Source: Phorcus lineatus (lineage: Eukaryota > Mollusca > Gastropoda > Trochida > Trochidae). Taken from it: a stretch of 64,000 nucleotides of DNA. The notes under the pieces are model-generated. The model was not told where the DNA came from. It did not search any database and saw nothing but the letters and a program-made list of their open reading frames with translations. Position 1 is the first letter of the stretch, and each line of letters begins with the position of its first letter. Positions 35,491-46,990 of this stretch are shown here, piece by piece. The position numbers were made by a program, and so were the translations under genes. The stretch is taken from positions 31,807,929 through 31,871,928 of the forward strand of contig OV121097.1 of the NCBI GenBank assembly GCA_921293015.1, in the 5' to 3' direction.

Positions 35491-37289
35491 AAAAATCATT
35501 AACATCCTACAAAATCTGCGAAAGACACATGAGGATAAAGAAATATAAAGAGGGAGGCTTAAACGTTTGTACAAGGACATTTTAGTTTCAATTGTATTGT
35601 GTTCTATTTATCACTAACATGTTTCTATAAAAAAACAACTCTATAATACAGTTTTTGTCAAACGCAAATAATATATCCTCAGTTCTTTTTTTTATCATGT
35701 TCAATCTTTATAAGTTCATGTATAATTAACAGATTAACTGAATAGTAGGTAGTAGAATAAATCAAGATACTTACTGTTTCATTTAGAGCCTTCACATTTG
35801 TAATTATTCGTTTGTCCAGACTGTACCTTTTTGTCACTTTAAAATGTGTCGCAAAGGGAATATCGATTCTATAAGATAAAGTTACCATCAAAAAGATACC
35901 ACCTACGTAGGGCTATCATCAACAACACATTGATTTTACGTTGACTTAACAATGGCATGACGGCATGAGGAAAATGGAGCTAAAACGATGGCGCCACTAC
36001 ATTTTTTCCATGAGTAATGAAAATGACAAATTCAATATCAATCATTTATCTTTTAATATAAACAATATCGACATTCGTTTAAAAAAAGAAATACTTCAAC
36101 GTCTATGGAGATACCTAATTTAAGAAAACACTTGGGTAAGTTTCTCTATACATGTCATAACTAAATATCTAGATTTGTACCTAGATTTGTTGGTGTACGA
36201 TGAGTGGGTTATCTTTTTAGGAATGTAAGTTATACACTCATGTAATGCATTCGTAAATAGACCCACATTAATCATTACAAGTTCGTATTACAATTTACTT
36301 ACTAGACGTCAATAAATAAATTACCATGAAACGTCTCGATATAGAAAGAAAAGGGTTAATAATAGGTGTGTGATATTGCAAATATCACAATCAAAACAAA
36401 ATGGTCTACGGTTAATAACATTAGAATAAAGTACATTGTCAACGTATGTGATATTGATTGGTACAAATATAACACATTAAAATAGTCCATTGCTCAAAAT
36501 GTGAGACGATAATCAGCGTTATGCAACCAATCATGGCTTAAAGCAGAATCGTTCAGATATTCAGTTCATCAAAGTAAGTAATGTCAAGTTACATAAGCTA
36601 CATAAGAATTTTTCAATCTAATACAAATAAAACATCGCGGAAAAGTCCCAGTCCAAGCACTGGAATGACTAAGATATTGCGCAACTACACATTGACAGTA
36701 TTATCTGTATTACATATACTCAAGTGCGTTGATTTATCTGGTTAAGGAAATCAAGGAGCCAAGCTAATAGGATTTGTCTGCAGACATAATGTCATCATAT
36801 ATTCACTGTTCCAGCTGGAATACTTTCAAAAGTAAACAAGGCTACAGTCTGTAATGTATAGATTATTAATAGATAGGTTTGTATTTCAAAGCGATGAATC
36901 ATAAATATCGAACAAAAGTTTCGGCTGTTTCATTATTTCATCCTATATCGTGCATATTCTTGTTGTTTTCAGAACGAATTGACTCTGGTAATTGATGGTT
37001 GTTATAGTGATAAAGTCGGAAAATTAACATGAATTAGTTTTCGAATGATATTACATGCACCCTAACGTATTGTTCAGATTCAACGCTTTGAAATGAAATA
37101 AATTACAATGATGAATTGAATAAAACAGTATATTGTGTTATAACGTATATCAAATCCCAATAGAAGGATAATGAAATAAGGGTATAAACTAGCAATGAGT
37201 GATAGTTTGATAATTTTGACTCGATTAGAAATGTTTCGATTCAATGTAATTCTGGCAAGACGGCAGTCAATGTATCTGCAATGGGGAAG
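35491..37289. other. Intergenic DNA, weak repeat similarity
   Basis: Weak match of 36738-36790 to 23155-23200, apparently the leading part of the segmental series. No gene seen. Confidence 0.35.
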
Positions 37290-38156
37290 TAAACAACTTA
37301 TTCATTATTTCAATTCCAGTCATGTTCTTATCTAATTAAATCCTCTGAATGTCCTGTTTCTGGTGGTGGACGTGTGATGAATAGGTAGAAATGACTTTAC
37401 AACCCTACAGCATGAAAGGACAAGTAGCACTTGAAATCATTCCATTTAGATACCGAAGCCAAATTTCGAGGTAATCAATAACACATAAAAAAACTTGTTG
37501 TTGTTGTTAATGATATATACTTTATTCTTCTTACGATATGTTGAGAATAATTTAAGACGATACATTTAACTCTAATTAAGAACACATAAGAAACCCTTAC
37601 CAAGATATTAATGTTCTATGATTATTTCATAGATGTTGACAAGTATAAAGAAGTAGTTCATTCAAGAACAAAGTTTCTAATAACAAGTCGAATTGATGAT
37701 AATGTGTTCTGTATCGAACTTTGATCCCTAAATGATTAAGTATGAATTTGCTGAATCCCCAAAAAACCTTGATAATGATTGGGATCTAAAACACAAATTC
37801 TGTGTAAGAACACTGTTCACTGTCGACTACAGGCACATCTGTTTCGTTGAAATGTAAAATTAGTGTTACTAAAAAGACATTTACCAGTGACACATATAAA
37901 TTTATGAACATTTTCATAGCCTGAAATCACAACGATGATTAACTTGTAAGAAATAATATTGATTTGAGTTTCCTTGATGGCCTTTTCAAATAAAATTTAA
38001 ATTGACTTTAACACATTTGAAAGCAGAATGTAGAAATCCACTACTTTCAAATTATCTATAACAAATTGCAATAATATCTAGAGAAGTTTTCGAGATGTCA
38101 CACCCCTAAGAGCTTAGGGATGAAGAAACTGGAAAAATGTTAATGTAGTAAAGCAT

Positions 38157-39139
38157 GCATTCATCAAGTATTTGTTCAGGAAAGGAATATCTGAAGAGGA
38201 AATTCAAGAAGACATGGTTATTATACTTGGCGAAGACTCTCTTCTATATCCGACAGTAACCAAGTGGGTTGCTGTATTTAAACGTGGCCGGAAGAGTGTT
38301 CCTTAATCAGTAATGTTCAAATTGTTGCTGTTCACGACACAGTGCTTGCAGACAGATGTGTGACCATTCAACACATAGCTTGCACAATTCATTTGGTCGA
38401 TAGACATTGAACAACATTCTTCACATGAGCAAGCTCTCTGCAAAATGGTGCCCAGAATTTTAACATGAGGCAAGAAACCTTTGGACATTTCATAAGGGCT
38501 CTTGACTCGATTCAACGGAAACGGGACAAATTTCCTGAAACGATTAGTGACCAAGGATGAGACGTGACTACATCAATTTGACTTTGAAAACAAAAACTAA
38601 AGCAAACATTGGAAGCATGTCAAGTCGCCAGCCCCAGAAAAGGTTCCATATGCCGAAAAGGTTCCATATGCTGAAAAGGTCATGGCCTCAAGTTTCTGGG
38701 ATAGCCAGGGTACAAGGACAGATTAAGTAGAGAAGCGCCAAACTATCAAAGGGGTATACTATGCTAATGCATTGGGGGCAATTTAGGGCAGCCATCAAGC
38801 CCTAGTGGCGAAGGGAAGCTCAGTGCATGAGTGCTGCTCCTTCACGACAATGCTCCCTTCAACACATCACATGTTGTTGTCACTGCTGCGACCGAATGCG
38901 GCTTTGCAATGTTTCCACATCCACCCTTCTCCCCAGATTTGGCATCATCAGATTTATTACTCTTCACAAATCTGAAGAACCATTTACGTGGACGTGTTTT
39001 TGCTGATAACAGCCTGATTGCTGCCGTGGAGAGATTTCTTAGGACCAAGGATGCGGAGTTTTACACGAATGGCATAATGAAGCTGGAACATCGCTGGTCC
39101 AATAGATTTGATATCAGTGGAGACTATGTTGAAAAATAA
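38157..39139 (+). pseudogene. Mariner-family (Tc1/mariner, DD34D) transposase, dead
   Basis: Cut-and-paste transposase remnant. N-terminal helix-turn-helix part: FRKGISEEEIQEDMVIILGE and WVAVFKRGR (38157-38302), ending in a stop. Middle: IVAVHDTVLADRCVTIQHIA, then frame breaks. First catalytic Asp: VTKDET, GAT at 38556-38558, followed by TGA where the family has Trp. C-terminal third is an open 102-codon frame, 38831-39139: LLLHDNAPFNTS (second Asp, GAC 38846-38848), then HPPFSPDLASSD with exactly 34 residues between the second and third Asp, ending GDYVEK. Several stops and frameshifts make it inactive. A 20-base local tandem repeat (ccatatgccgaaaaggtt) lies near 38647. Terminal inverted repeats were not located. 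Confidence 0.9.
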
Positions 39140-39761
39140 TATGAAACAAGAGATGCTTTGATTTTGCTTTCTATGTCATTCTACGATCCTTAAGATTTAA
39201 CCTCGTACTATAACATTGTGGAGCTGTGAAGTATGTTGTAATCAAATAAAACAGTTCATCAGGGAGACATTCGGTCCAGATAATAACATTAGCCCTATCC
39301 ATCAAGGCAGCAACAGAACGGAAATGGACCATTGAGACTTGATATTTCATATCACTTTAGTGTTGTGTGAATATCAGGATTCTGCTTCATTAAATTGGAT
39401 GAATGCAGATCAACAATGTATTTATATGAAGATGTTAGTGTTGCAAAAATGATTGAATAACATGTTTTGTAAAAATTTTCCTGCATTACACATATGTCAA
39501 AGTACAATTTCAACTCCCTAAGGGGTTAACTTAAAATAAATCCTGTAAGGATAATGTAAAAGATATATCTTACCAATGAGATTAATTAGATATAGTGCTG
39601 AGTAAATTATTTGAGCCCACAGGAATCGTTCAAATTTGTTGTATAATCATTATTTTTACTTTATTTAATCTTTCATTTTAAAAAAATATGCCAAACTTAT
39701 TGTGTTAAAAAATCATAAAAACATGTATTAAGTGTCAGTAGAATACATTTATCCAATCGTC

Positions 39762-39784
39762 CAGACAGACAGACAGACAGACAG
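39762..39784. repeat. (CAGA)n microsatellite forming the LINE 3' tail
   Basis: Perfect cagacagacagacagacagacag, next to the LINE end. Read on the minus strand the LINE ends ..tgaataaatactgtctgtctg, so the tetranucleotide is most simply the element's own 3' tail rather than an unrelated repeat. Confidence 0.85.
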
Positions 39785-42300
39785 TATTTATTCAGTATTC
39801 AAGGCCATGGCCCAAATTACAATAACTATTACAAATCCATGTGCTGCTGGTAAACTTGTAACAAGATACAAGTTGCAGGAATTGGACAAGCGTCCGTACA
39901 CTACCTGGAAGATTTCAACAAGTTTCATAAATACCATACAATACAATTTCTGTATTTAAAACTATACAAGCTATTGGATGAAAGTTTACATATTTCGAAT
40001 TTTACGAGCCTGCAAAATGAATTTAGCAATATTCACTATAACATTTTCATGATTACAAGACATAAGTCTTACAAACTCTTCCTTACTGGGTTTGATAAAA
40101 TCATCATGGTGAAAGTAATCTTTTCTTGCATCCTTGTAGAGTTCACAAACCATTAACAGGTGATATTCATCTTCAACTAGTGATATTCCTTTGCTATGAC
40201 AATACAAGCAGAGTCTATTACAATATTCTGTATTATTATGTCTTCCTGTTTCAACAGCTAGTTTGAAATTATTACATCTAAAATGACTCAAAATATGTTT
40301 ATAGTACAATGGAATATCTAAGGAAAGATATCTTTCAACTTGCAACATGGTCTTAAATTGACAGTAAGTCTGACATTTACTCATTTCAGAAACAGTGCTA
40401 TGCCAATCCTGGCTCAGGCTATCAAACAATCTTTGTTTAAAAAGTGAAATAAACATTTTAATGTTTCCTATATCCTGGCTTAACCAAAGGACACCAAAGC
40501 CAAACTGAAATAAAATGCTTCTAATATGTGATACCCATGTTGTTCTACCTACATCATCAAGTGTCTTTAACATACAATAAGTTTGATAAGGCAATCTATT
40601 TGTTTCCATAGTAATCAATTTACACCAAAATTTTAATGGTTTTAACATATAATTATACTGAAGGGGAATTCTGCCACATTCCCCTAGGGCCATAACATTA
40701 CACGTATATCTATTTAATTTCAAAATCCTCTTGCATAGTGACGTTTGTACCTTTTCAATAACTCGTGAATAGTGAACACCCCATATCTCCGCTCCATAGG
40801 TAACTATAGGTATAACGACTGTATCAAAAACCTTAAAAGCATCTGTACAAGAAACAATTCCGTACCTGCGCTGGTAGCCATAAAATGACAATAGAGCCTT
40901 ATTAGCCTGGGATGATAAACAACTCTGTGCCTTAGTCCATGATAAGGTGGGAGTAAACACAAGACCAAGATATCTATATTTATTTACAACCTCAATAACT
41001 TTACCTTTATAGTACCACTTTTCATATGACCTAAGAGGACCACCTCTCCTGAAAACCATAATTTTAGTTTTATTTAAATTTACTTTCATTCCTGTTTCAT
41101 CACAGAACTTTTCGAGTACATTTATTTTTCTTTGTAGCTGAACAGCAGTATCACTAACACTAGACACATCATCCGCAAAAAATAAAGCCACCACATTTGG
41201 ACAATCTTGAGATATGAAAATACCATTTCCACCGTTCTTCTCAAACATTGAAGATAATTGATTAATGAAAATAATAAATATTATAGGACTCAAAATACAG
41301 CCTTGCCTTGTTCCGATATTACACTGAAAATAATCTGTTATCCCATTTGATGTTCTAACACAAGATGTAAGAGCAGAATACATGGAAATAAGAAATCTCA
41401 AGAATTTACCTTTAACACCTATATCAGACAAGCTCTTGAACAGGACTCTATGGTTTATACAATCAAAAGCCTTACTGAAATCAATGAATATACAATAAAA
41501 CCTTCCTCTTTTTTGGAGGGATATTTCTGAATCATCCCTTGCAAAGCAAATATCTGATCAACAGTAGAATAGTTTGGCCTGAAACCAGCTTGAAACTCTG
41601 AAATAACATTCATCTTTTCACAATATGTTCTTAACATCTTATCTAATATGGCAGCAAGCGCTTTACATAAAGTATCAATTAATGAGATTCCTCTATAATT
41701 ATCCACTTCCTTTTTTTCTCCAGACTTGTGTAATGGACAGATAATACTCTTACCCCACTGTACAGGAAATACACCATTATCAAACAAAGCATTATAAATC
41801 TTGGTTAATAAAGGAACAATATAATGTTTTGTACTTTTCAAAAATTCACTAGGAATGCCATCCTCACCAGGAGATTTCCCTTGTCTAAGATTAAACAAAC
41901 TCAACTCAACTTCTGCCTCAGTAAAAGAACTATTTAGTTCTTCCTGAACATTACTGAAAATATCATTATCAGTAACACTGCCATGATTATTTTCTTCATA
42001 ACAAAAATCAGAAAATGTATCTGTAACAGAAATAGCATTATCATTATCAACAATAGGACCAACATTTAATAAATTCTCAAAATGATTAAACCACTGATCT
42101 GTATCTATATCCTTTGGCAAGTCACTTTTAATTCTATGCCTCTTTAGAATTTTCCAAAATGTTTTGGGATTATTTCTGGACTCCATTAACTTGAATCTTT
42201 GTTGGACATAGTAGTTTTCTCTTTTTTTTGAGAATAAGGACTTAAACTTACGTTTCAAACTTTCCAGTTGTATTTGAACATCATTGCAATTTGTTGTAAA
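39764..42300 (-). mobile_element. 5'-truncated non-LTR retrotransposon (LINE) with one frameshift in the reverse transcriptase
   Basis: Minus strand. First frame 42258-41455 (open upstream to about 42300) carries the RT start: LRQGKSPGEDGIPSEFLK, PVQWGKSIICPLHKSG, NYRGISLIDTLCK and EFQAGFRP. It breaks at an A-rich run near 41505. The second frame, up to 39986, resumes with the Asp motif IDFSKAFDCINH (first catalytic Asp), RQGCILSPIIFIIFINQL and ALFFADDVS (catalytic FADD), then LNKTKIMVFRRGG and a C-terminal CLYC..DEYHLLMVC zinc knuckle. No endonuclease is present, so it is 5'-truncated. The 3' UTR ends in (CTGT)n rather than poly(A). One frameshift in about 750 codons means a fairly young insertion. 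The clade is uncertain (CR1/L2/RTE-like). Confidence 0.9.
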
Positions 42301-43600
42301 TGCAATTTAAACATATCACAACAAAAACATAGTTTTGCTATAATAAATTTTGATTGTAACTCTATATACAAAATTGCTTTAAAATACGACCTGTTGTATT
42401 TATACTTCTTCTTTTAGGAGGTGGATTAGCTATAGTGATTAGTGTACTGTTAAAAGTTTGCTGGAGTTCTTACATCTTTTCAGCCTGGTCATGATTACAT
42501 ATGTTCGAAATTGACCAGGAAAGATGGTAATAACATATCTCTTTGATTATCATCATTGATGACCATAATAACATACTTTAAAGTATTCAACCAGTCGATA
42601 TTTATTTGGTATGATTTGATTTTTGCCTTGTTTTGTAAATTGTATGAACTTCATGTAGGAAATAGTTACAACAATTGTGTCGAGATAGATATCCTCGATA
42701 TAATTTTCTTTTTTGATTATTTAACAAAATCCTTTTAACTCACAAAATATTTAAATTACAAAAAAACCAAAAACTATTCCAATACTGTCAAATTGCTTGT
42801 AATCATTTATCAACTGTAGTGTACAGCTCTGGTACTGAATGTTTGTTTTACCTAGCAAGGGACCTCAATCACTTTGCTTTTACGAATGCTTAGACACATT
42901 AAGACAACTTGAAAAGTTTATGTATGGTTAAAAAGTAGCCCCATTCTTAACATGTCTCAATATATATTTCACTTAATACACTGATTTAAAGGTACAGTTA
43001 TCACAACAACTAATTTGGTTTTAACTGGAACGTTTACCATTCAGTTTCAAAAATCTGAATTCTCCACAATTTGAATTCAATCGAAAAAACAGTATGCGTC
43101 CAGTGACGCTCAGGAACTAATTCATCCACTTGAGTCAGATGAGATCAATGTTTCATTTAATCCATCGTATATCTTCTAAAAGATGAAATATACAGACAAT
43201 ATATATTTGTAGTGCTATATGTAAATCTTAAATTTTGCAAATACATTTGCAGCTTTCAAATGTTTTGTTCAAATTGTTTACCTTTTAATATTTATAATAT
43301 TCAGGCGAACATGTCTTGATACAAACTCCCATTTGAAAACATCCCTTTAAATGTATTGATTTTAATAAATGCACACACTAATGTATTCACTAGTATAAAA
43401 ATTGTCAATTTTCATATTAGAAGGAATAACCTTCAAATTAAGCAGCAGGTGAATACACCCAACTGAATATATTTTCAGGGCTTAGCGAGACACAAATATT
43501 TTGGTGTAATATTGTAGCAAAACAGGTTTTGACGGGAGGCAATGCAATTAACATCGTTTCTAGATAATCAATAATTCTAAGAGTGTTTGTATAGACTACA
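42301..43600. other. Segment copy 1, spacer between LINE and block 3
   Basis: No gene. A 60-codon frame at 42556-42738 is unsupported. Confidence 0.35.
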
Positions 43601-43830
43601 GGTCGTCTGTGAAAACATCACCTGCTGTGAGTTTACTTGGACAATGTTTGTTTGCTGCTGGCAAGACAGGATATTCGAGAACTTAATGATAAGGCTTGGA
43701 GATTATTTCTGAATCAGGTCACGATGAACTAAAAACATGACATGTACAAATTGGTTAAACATGGTTAACACACGTAAAATCAATTCAGCTTGCAAAATGA
43801 TATCTACTTAAAATTTATAAAAATCAGGAT

Positions 43831-45439
43831 TTTGATTATGTTGACTTTTCTGTATATGGACAATTTAGGTTGTATGTAGAACGCGACGAGATTGGTTAAG
43901 TTAATAATTGTAATCCTTGGTTCACTCGTACATATGCGATGCCTTGTTTGTTTCATGCTTCACAATCACATGCAGTCGAAACCATCTTGACACGTCTATT
44001 ACACAACTAAACCTGTCATGTCATTTTGCTATGTTGCTATGTTGCATTGTACTTTAATCTTTAATTTCAATGTTTCAAAGTGTTTATATTTTAAGTATTG
44101 TGTCATGTTGGCATGGGTCGACTCGAGTGATTTGGGTATTAACTGTCTCGTTTTAATTCTATGTAACATTATTAAAATCCACACAATTATTTATTGAGGT
44201 GTATCATTGCATAACACTCATTTCATAAATCTAAATAATCCATGTAGCTAAATTTACGCTTATAGCAAATTTTCTCAACGTAGATCATTTTGATTGCTTG
44301 TTTAAAAACTCAACAATGATCAATAATTTTATCTACAATCCTGTGTAAGTAAGATTGATGGTCTCGGGACCATTATAAATATGTGAAGAAGACATAAATC
44401 AATCGAAAGCTAGGAATGTCAAAGTGGCTAAAGAACTGAACCAACAGTTTTATATAAGTACTTGAACATTGTATCATTGTTAAAAGTTGTGCTCAGCAAC
44501 TCCAGGTGCAATTGTATTCCACCAAATTAAGGTTCAAATTGAGAATCTATTACAGTATCAATAAGTAAACATATACTTTTCATATTTTCCAATATATATC
44601 TCATAGTTTATTTAACCAAATACATTTTGAAGACTGTAGTTATACAATACAATAAATGATGTAAATATACTACAATCTAAACATTCAAAATGAACATTAA
44701 TAACAACACAAACATAAATCCTCCTCATGACTGTACGAGACATCTATTCATATGTTTCACTGGCACTTTTTAAACTGTTCAGCCAGTCAATAAAAGTGAA
44801 CAAATTACATTGTATGTTCTTAGAAACGGCCCCTAAATCATATGCTGGCTTTGAAAAATCGTCCAGTCAAATCTTCATAGAAGAAAGCAGTTACATCTCC
44901 TTTAAAAGAATGGGACACTTAATGCTTTATCACTGAAAGTAGTACGGAGAAAAATAGAAAGATTAGTTAATATTCTATAGGAAAGACCTGCAATAGATAT
45001 ATCATATCGAACCACCTTTACTTTCCAGAACAGTTGATCATGTTAAGACACAGAGGGAGATTAAAAAGCAAGTACTTAGAGAAAGATACATACACCAGAA
45101 TGTAATACTGATACAAATATCCAGACAAGTGGATAAATCGATCTAGTGTTGGAAAATGTATGATGTACGAGACATAAATTGTCTTTGGACATAATTAAAT
45201 CATCTATTCCGACATGATTCCTAACACTACAGAACACCCAGGAAACCTTTACATGTATCATCAAATAAATTACTGTGACAAAGAGAATAAAGACTCAAAA
45301 TGAGTTTTTGAATGTGCATTGTTCTCACCTTAGATTTAGTTGTAGGGCATTATCGTTGGCAAAGAGTGATAATCGTATCATGTTAACTCGATCAAAAAAC
45401 TTTTTGAAGTAAATTCAATATGGTTAGGGGAAACTTAAT
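43831..45439. other. Intergenic DNA, nothing recognised
   Basis: Small frames at 44727-44936 and 45076-45264 (minus) have no recognisable domains. Confidence 0.35.
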
Positions 45440-46830
45440 AAGTATCTTCAATAATGAAGAAATAACTTATTCATTACTTCTACTCTAGTCATCTTCTAGT
45501 TTAAGTGAATCCTCTGAATGTTTGGTTTCCAGTTGTGTACGTAGCATGTAGCATTTGAAATCATGCCTATTTGATACTTCATTTTCGATGTTGTAATTGA
45601 ATTTTGAAATAAACTTACAAAATATTAATGATATTGCGTTTATTCTTGATGATGTTTAGTATCTAATTTGAACATTCCTTTTCCCCTTAAGTCATTTTTA
45701 AACGATGTTGAAACGGTTCCGGGGCCGTTTAATTTGGTTACAAAGTTGTGATAAACTTTTTGAATGTGAGCCTTGAGTGGCTTAAGATGAATATGCTTAA
45801 ACCACTTAAGGTCGCCTAGGACTTTATTTTCTATAAATTTTCTCTTTGTCTTCGTGTTAAAACATAGATTTCATTGACAATTGATTATAAACAACTGTGT
45901 TTCGTTAGGCGTGATGGCAAGGGACAAGAAAAACCAAACATATTACATTCGTTTACTTTTTGAAAAACATAAGAACTTGGAATGCTCATAAAATGTATTC
46001 GGTTAACCTGGTTACCTACAAAAAGAAGTCATTAGCTATTCATAAATTTATCATTTGAGGTACATTTACCACAGGGAACAAGATATTAAACAAAACAACA
46101 TATGCCCTATATGATTCAGGGACTGTGAAGTATGTTATAATCAAATGAGTCGGGTCATCAATTGGTCTAGGTAATAACATCAGCGCTACTCACAAAGACA
46201 GCAACAGAACGCAAATAGACTCCAGAGACTTAATATTTCATATCGATCTTGAGGGATGTGAATATAGGTATTCATGTAAACAATTGTACTGAAAGTATAT
46301 CAACAATGAATTAATACATTTTGTGGCATATACTAAAATATACAATGAAAATGCCAAAGTATCCCTGATGACATTTACTTCATTATTTGAGCATGATTCA
46401 TGAACACTGATTCGATTGATGTATAATACTCCCAAGAACGATATCCTTCACTTTTAAGCCCTAAACGTTAGAAAGAAATGTTTGTGTTATATCTTTATCA
46501 AACAGGTTCTTCTAGCAATGGATGAAAGTAGCTTCATTTCTGGATAATCAATAACACTAAAAGGGTTTGAATAGACTGCTGGTCGCCTGTGAAAATATCA
46601 CCTGCTGAGAGTTCACATGGACAATGATTTGGTTGCTGCTGGCACCACATGACATTCGAGAATTAAATGATAGGGCATTAGGACATCGGTTCATGTATCT
46701 GAGATCTGCTGAAATGAACGATTAAATGACATTCATAATTCAGTTTGTGATGGTTACACACGTAGAAATTGCCTAATTTTGCACTAATGATATTGCTTGA
46801 GAATTATTAAACAGTTGGAGAACAATACAT
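45440..46830 (+). repeat. Segmental triplication, copy 2 (uninterrupted)
   Basis: Blocks in the same order as copy 1: block 1 at about 45465-45570 (cctctgaatgtttggtttcc), block 2 at about 46125-46245 (gtgaagtatgttataatcaa), block 3 at about 46580-46700 (gtcgcctgtgaaaatatcac; acattcgagaattaaatgat) and block 4 at about 46748-46800. It is the shortest copy and gives the arrangement before the mariner and LINE insertions. Confidence 0.65.
45771..45811. repeat. Short hairpin, 16-bp arms
   Basis: Arms ccttgagtggcttaag (45771-45786) and cttaaaccacttaagg (45796-45811) pair at 14 of 16 positions around a 9-base loop. No run of T follows, and nothing links it to a gene. Confidence 0.5.
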
Positions 46831-46932
46831 AGCAGGACAATAAGGTAAAAATCATATTTTGTGTCCATGGAATAAGAGTATAGTCAGTAATTTTTAGCTC
46901 ACCTGCTGTCAGGCCAACGAACGTTTATAGGT

Positions 46933-46990
46933 TAGGTGATATCGGATTTTGTAACGCCGCTTTCATTGCACCCAAACCTTACTGCGTGTT
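46933..46990 (-). mobile_element. SINE scrap with internal deletion
   Basis: 'aggtgat..tttgtaacgccgctttc' is joined directly to 'attgcacccaaaccttactgcg'. The two pieces lie about 150 bases apart in the 49.6-kb copy, so the middle was deleted. Confidence 0.6.

Larger units (their letters stand above)
37290..43830 (+). repeat. Segmental triplication, copy 1 (interrupted by mariner and LINE)
   Basis: Four ordered blocks recur in copies 2 and 3. Block 1 is 'gtcatgttctt..ctgaatgtcctgtttc' (37318-37440). Block 2 is 'gtgaagtatgttgtaatcaa' to 'gcaacagaacgg' (39226-39360). Block 3 is 'gtcgtctgtgaaaacatcac' to 'attcgagaacttaat' (43601-43700). Block 4 is 'acatggttaacacacgtaaa' (about 43758-43800). Block 1 to block 2 is lengthened by a mariner, and block 2 to block 3 by a 2.5-kb LINE, both absent from the other copies at these positions. 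Confidence 0.65.

Noticed and set aside
38303-38554. 83-codon minus-strand frame with several cysteines
   Set aside because: Antisense of the dead mariner transposase; the plus strand reads the conserved mariner motifs.
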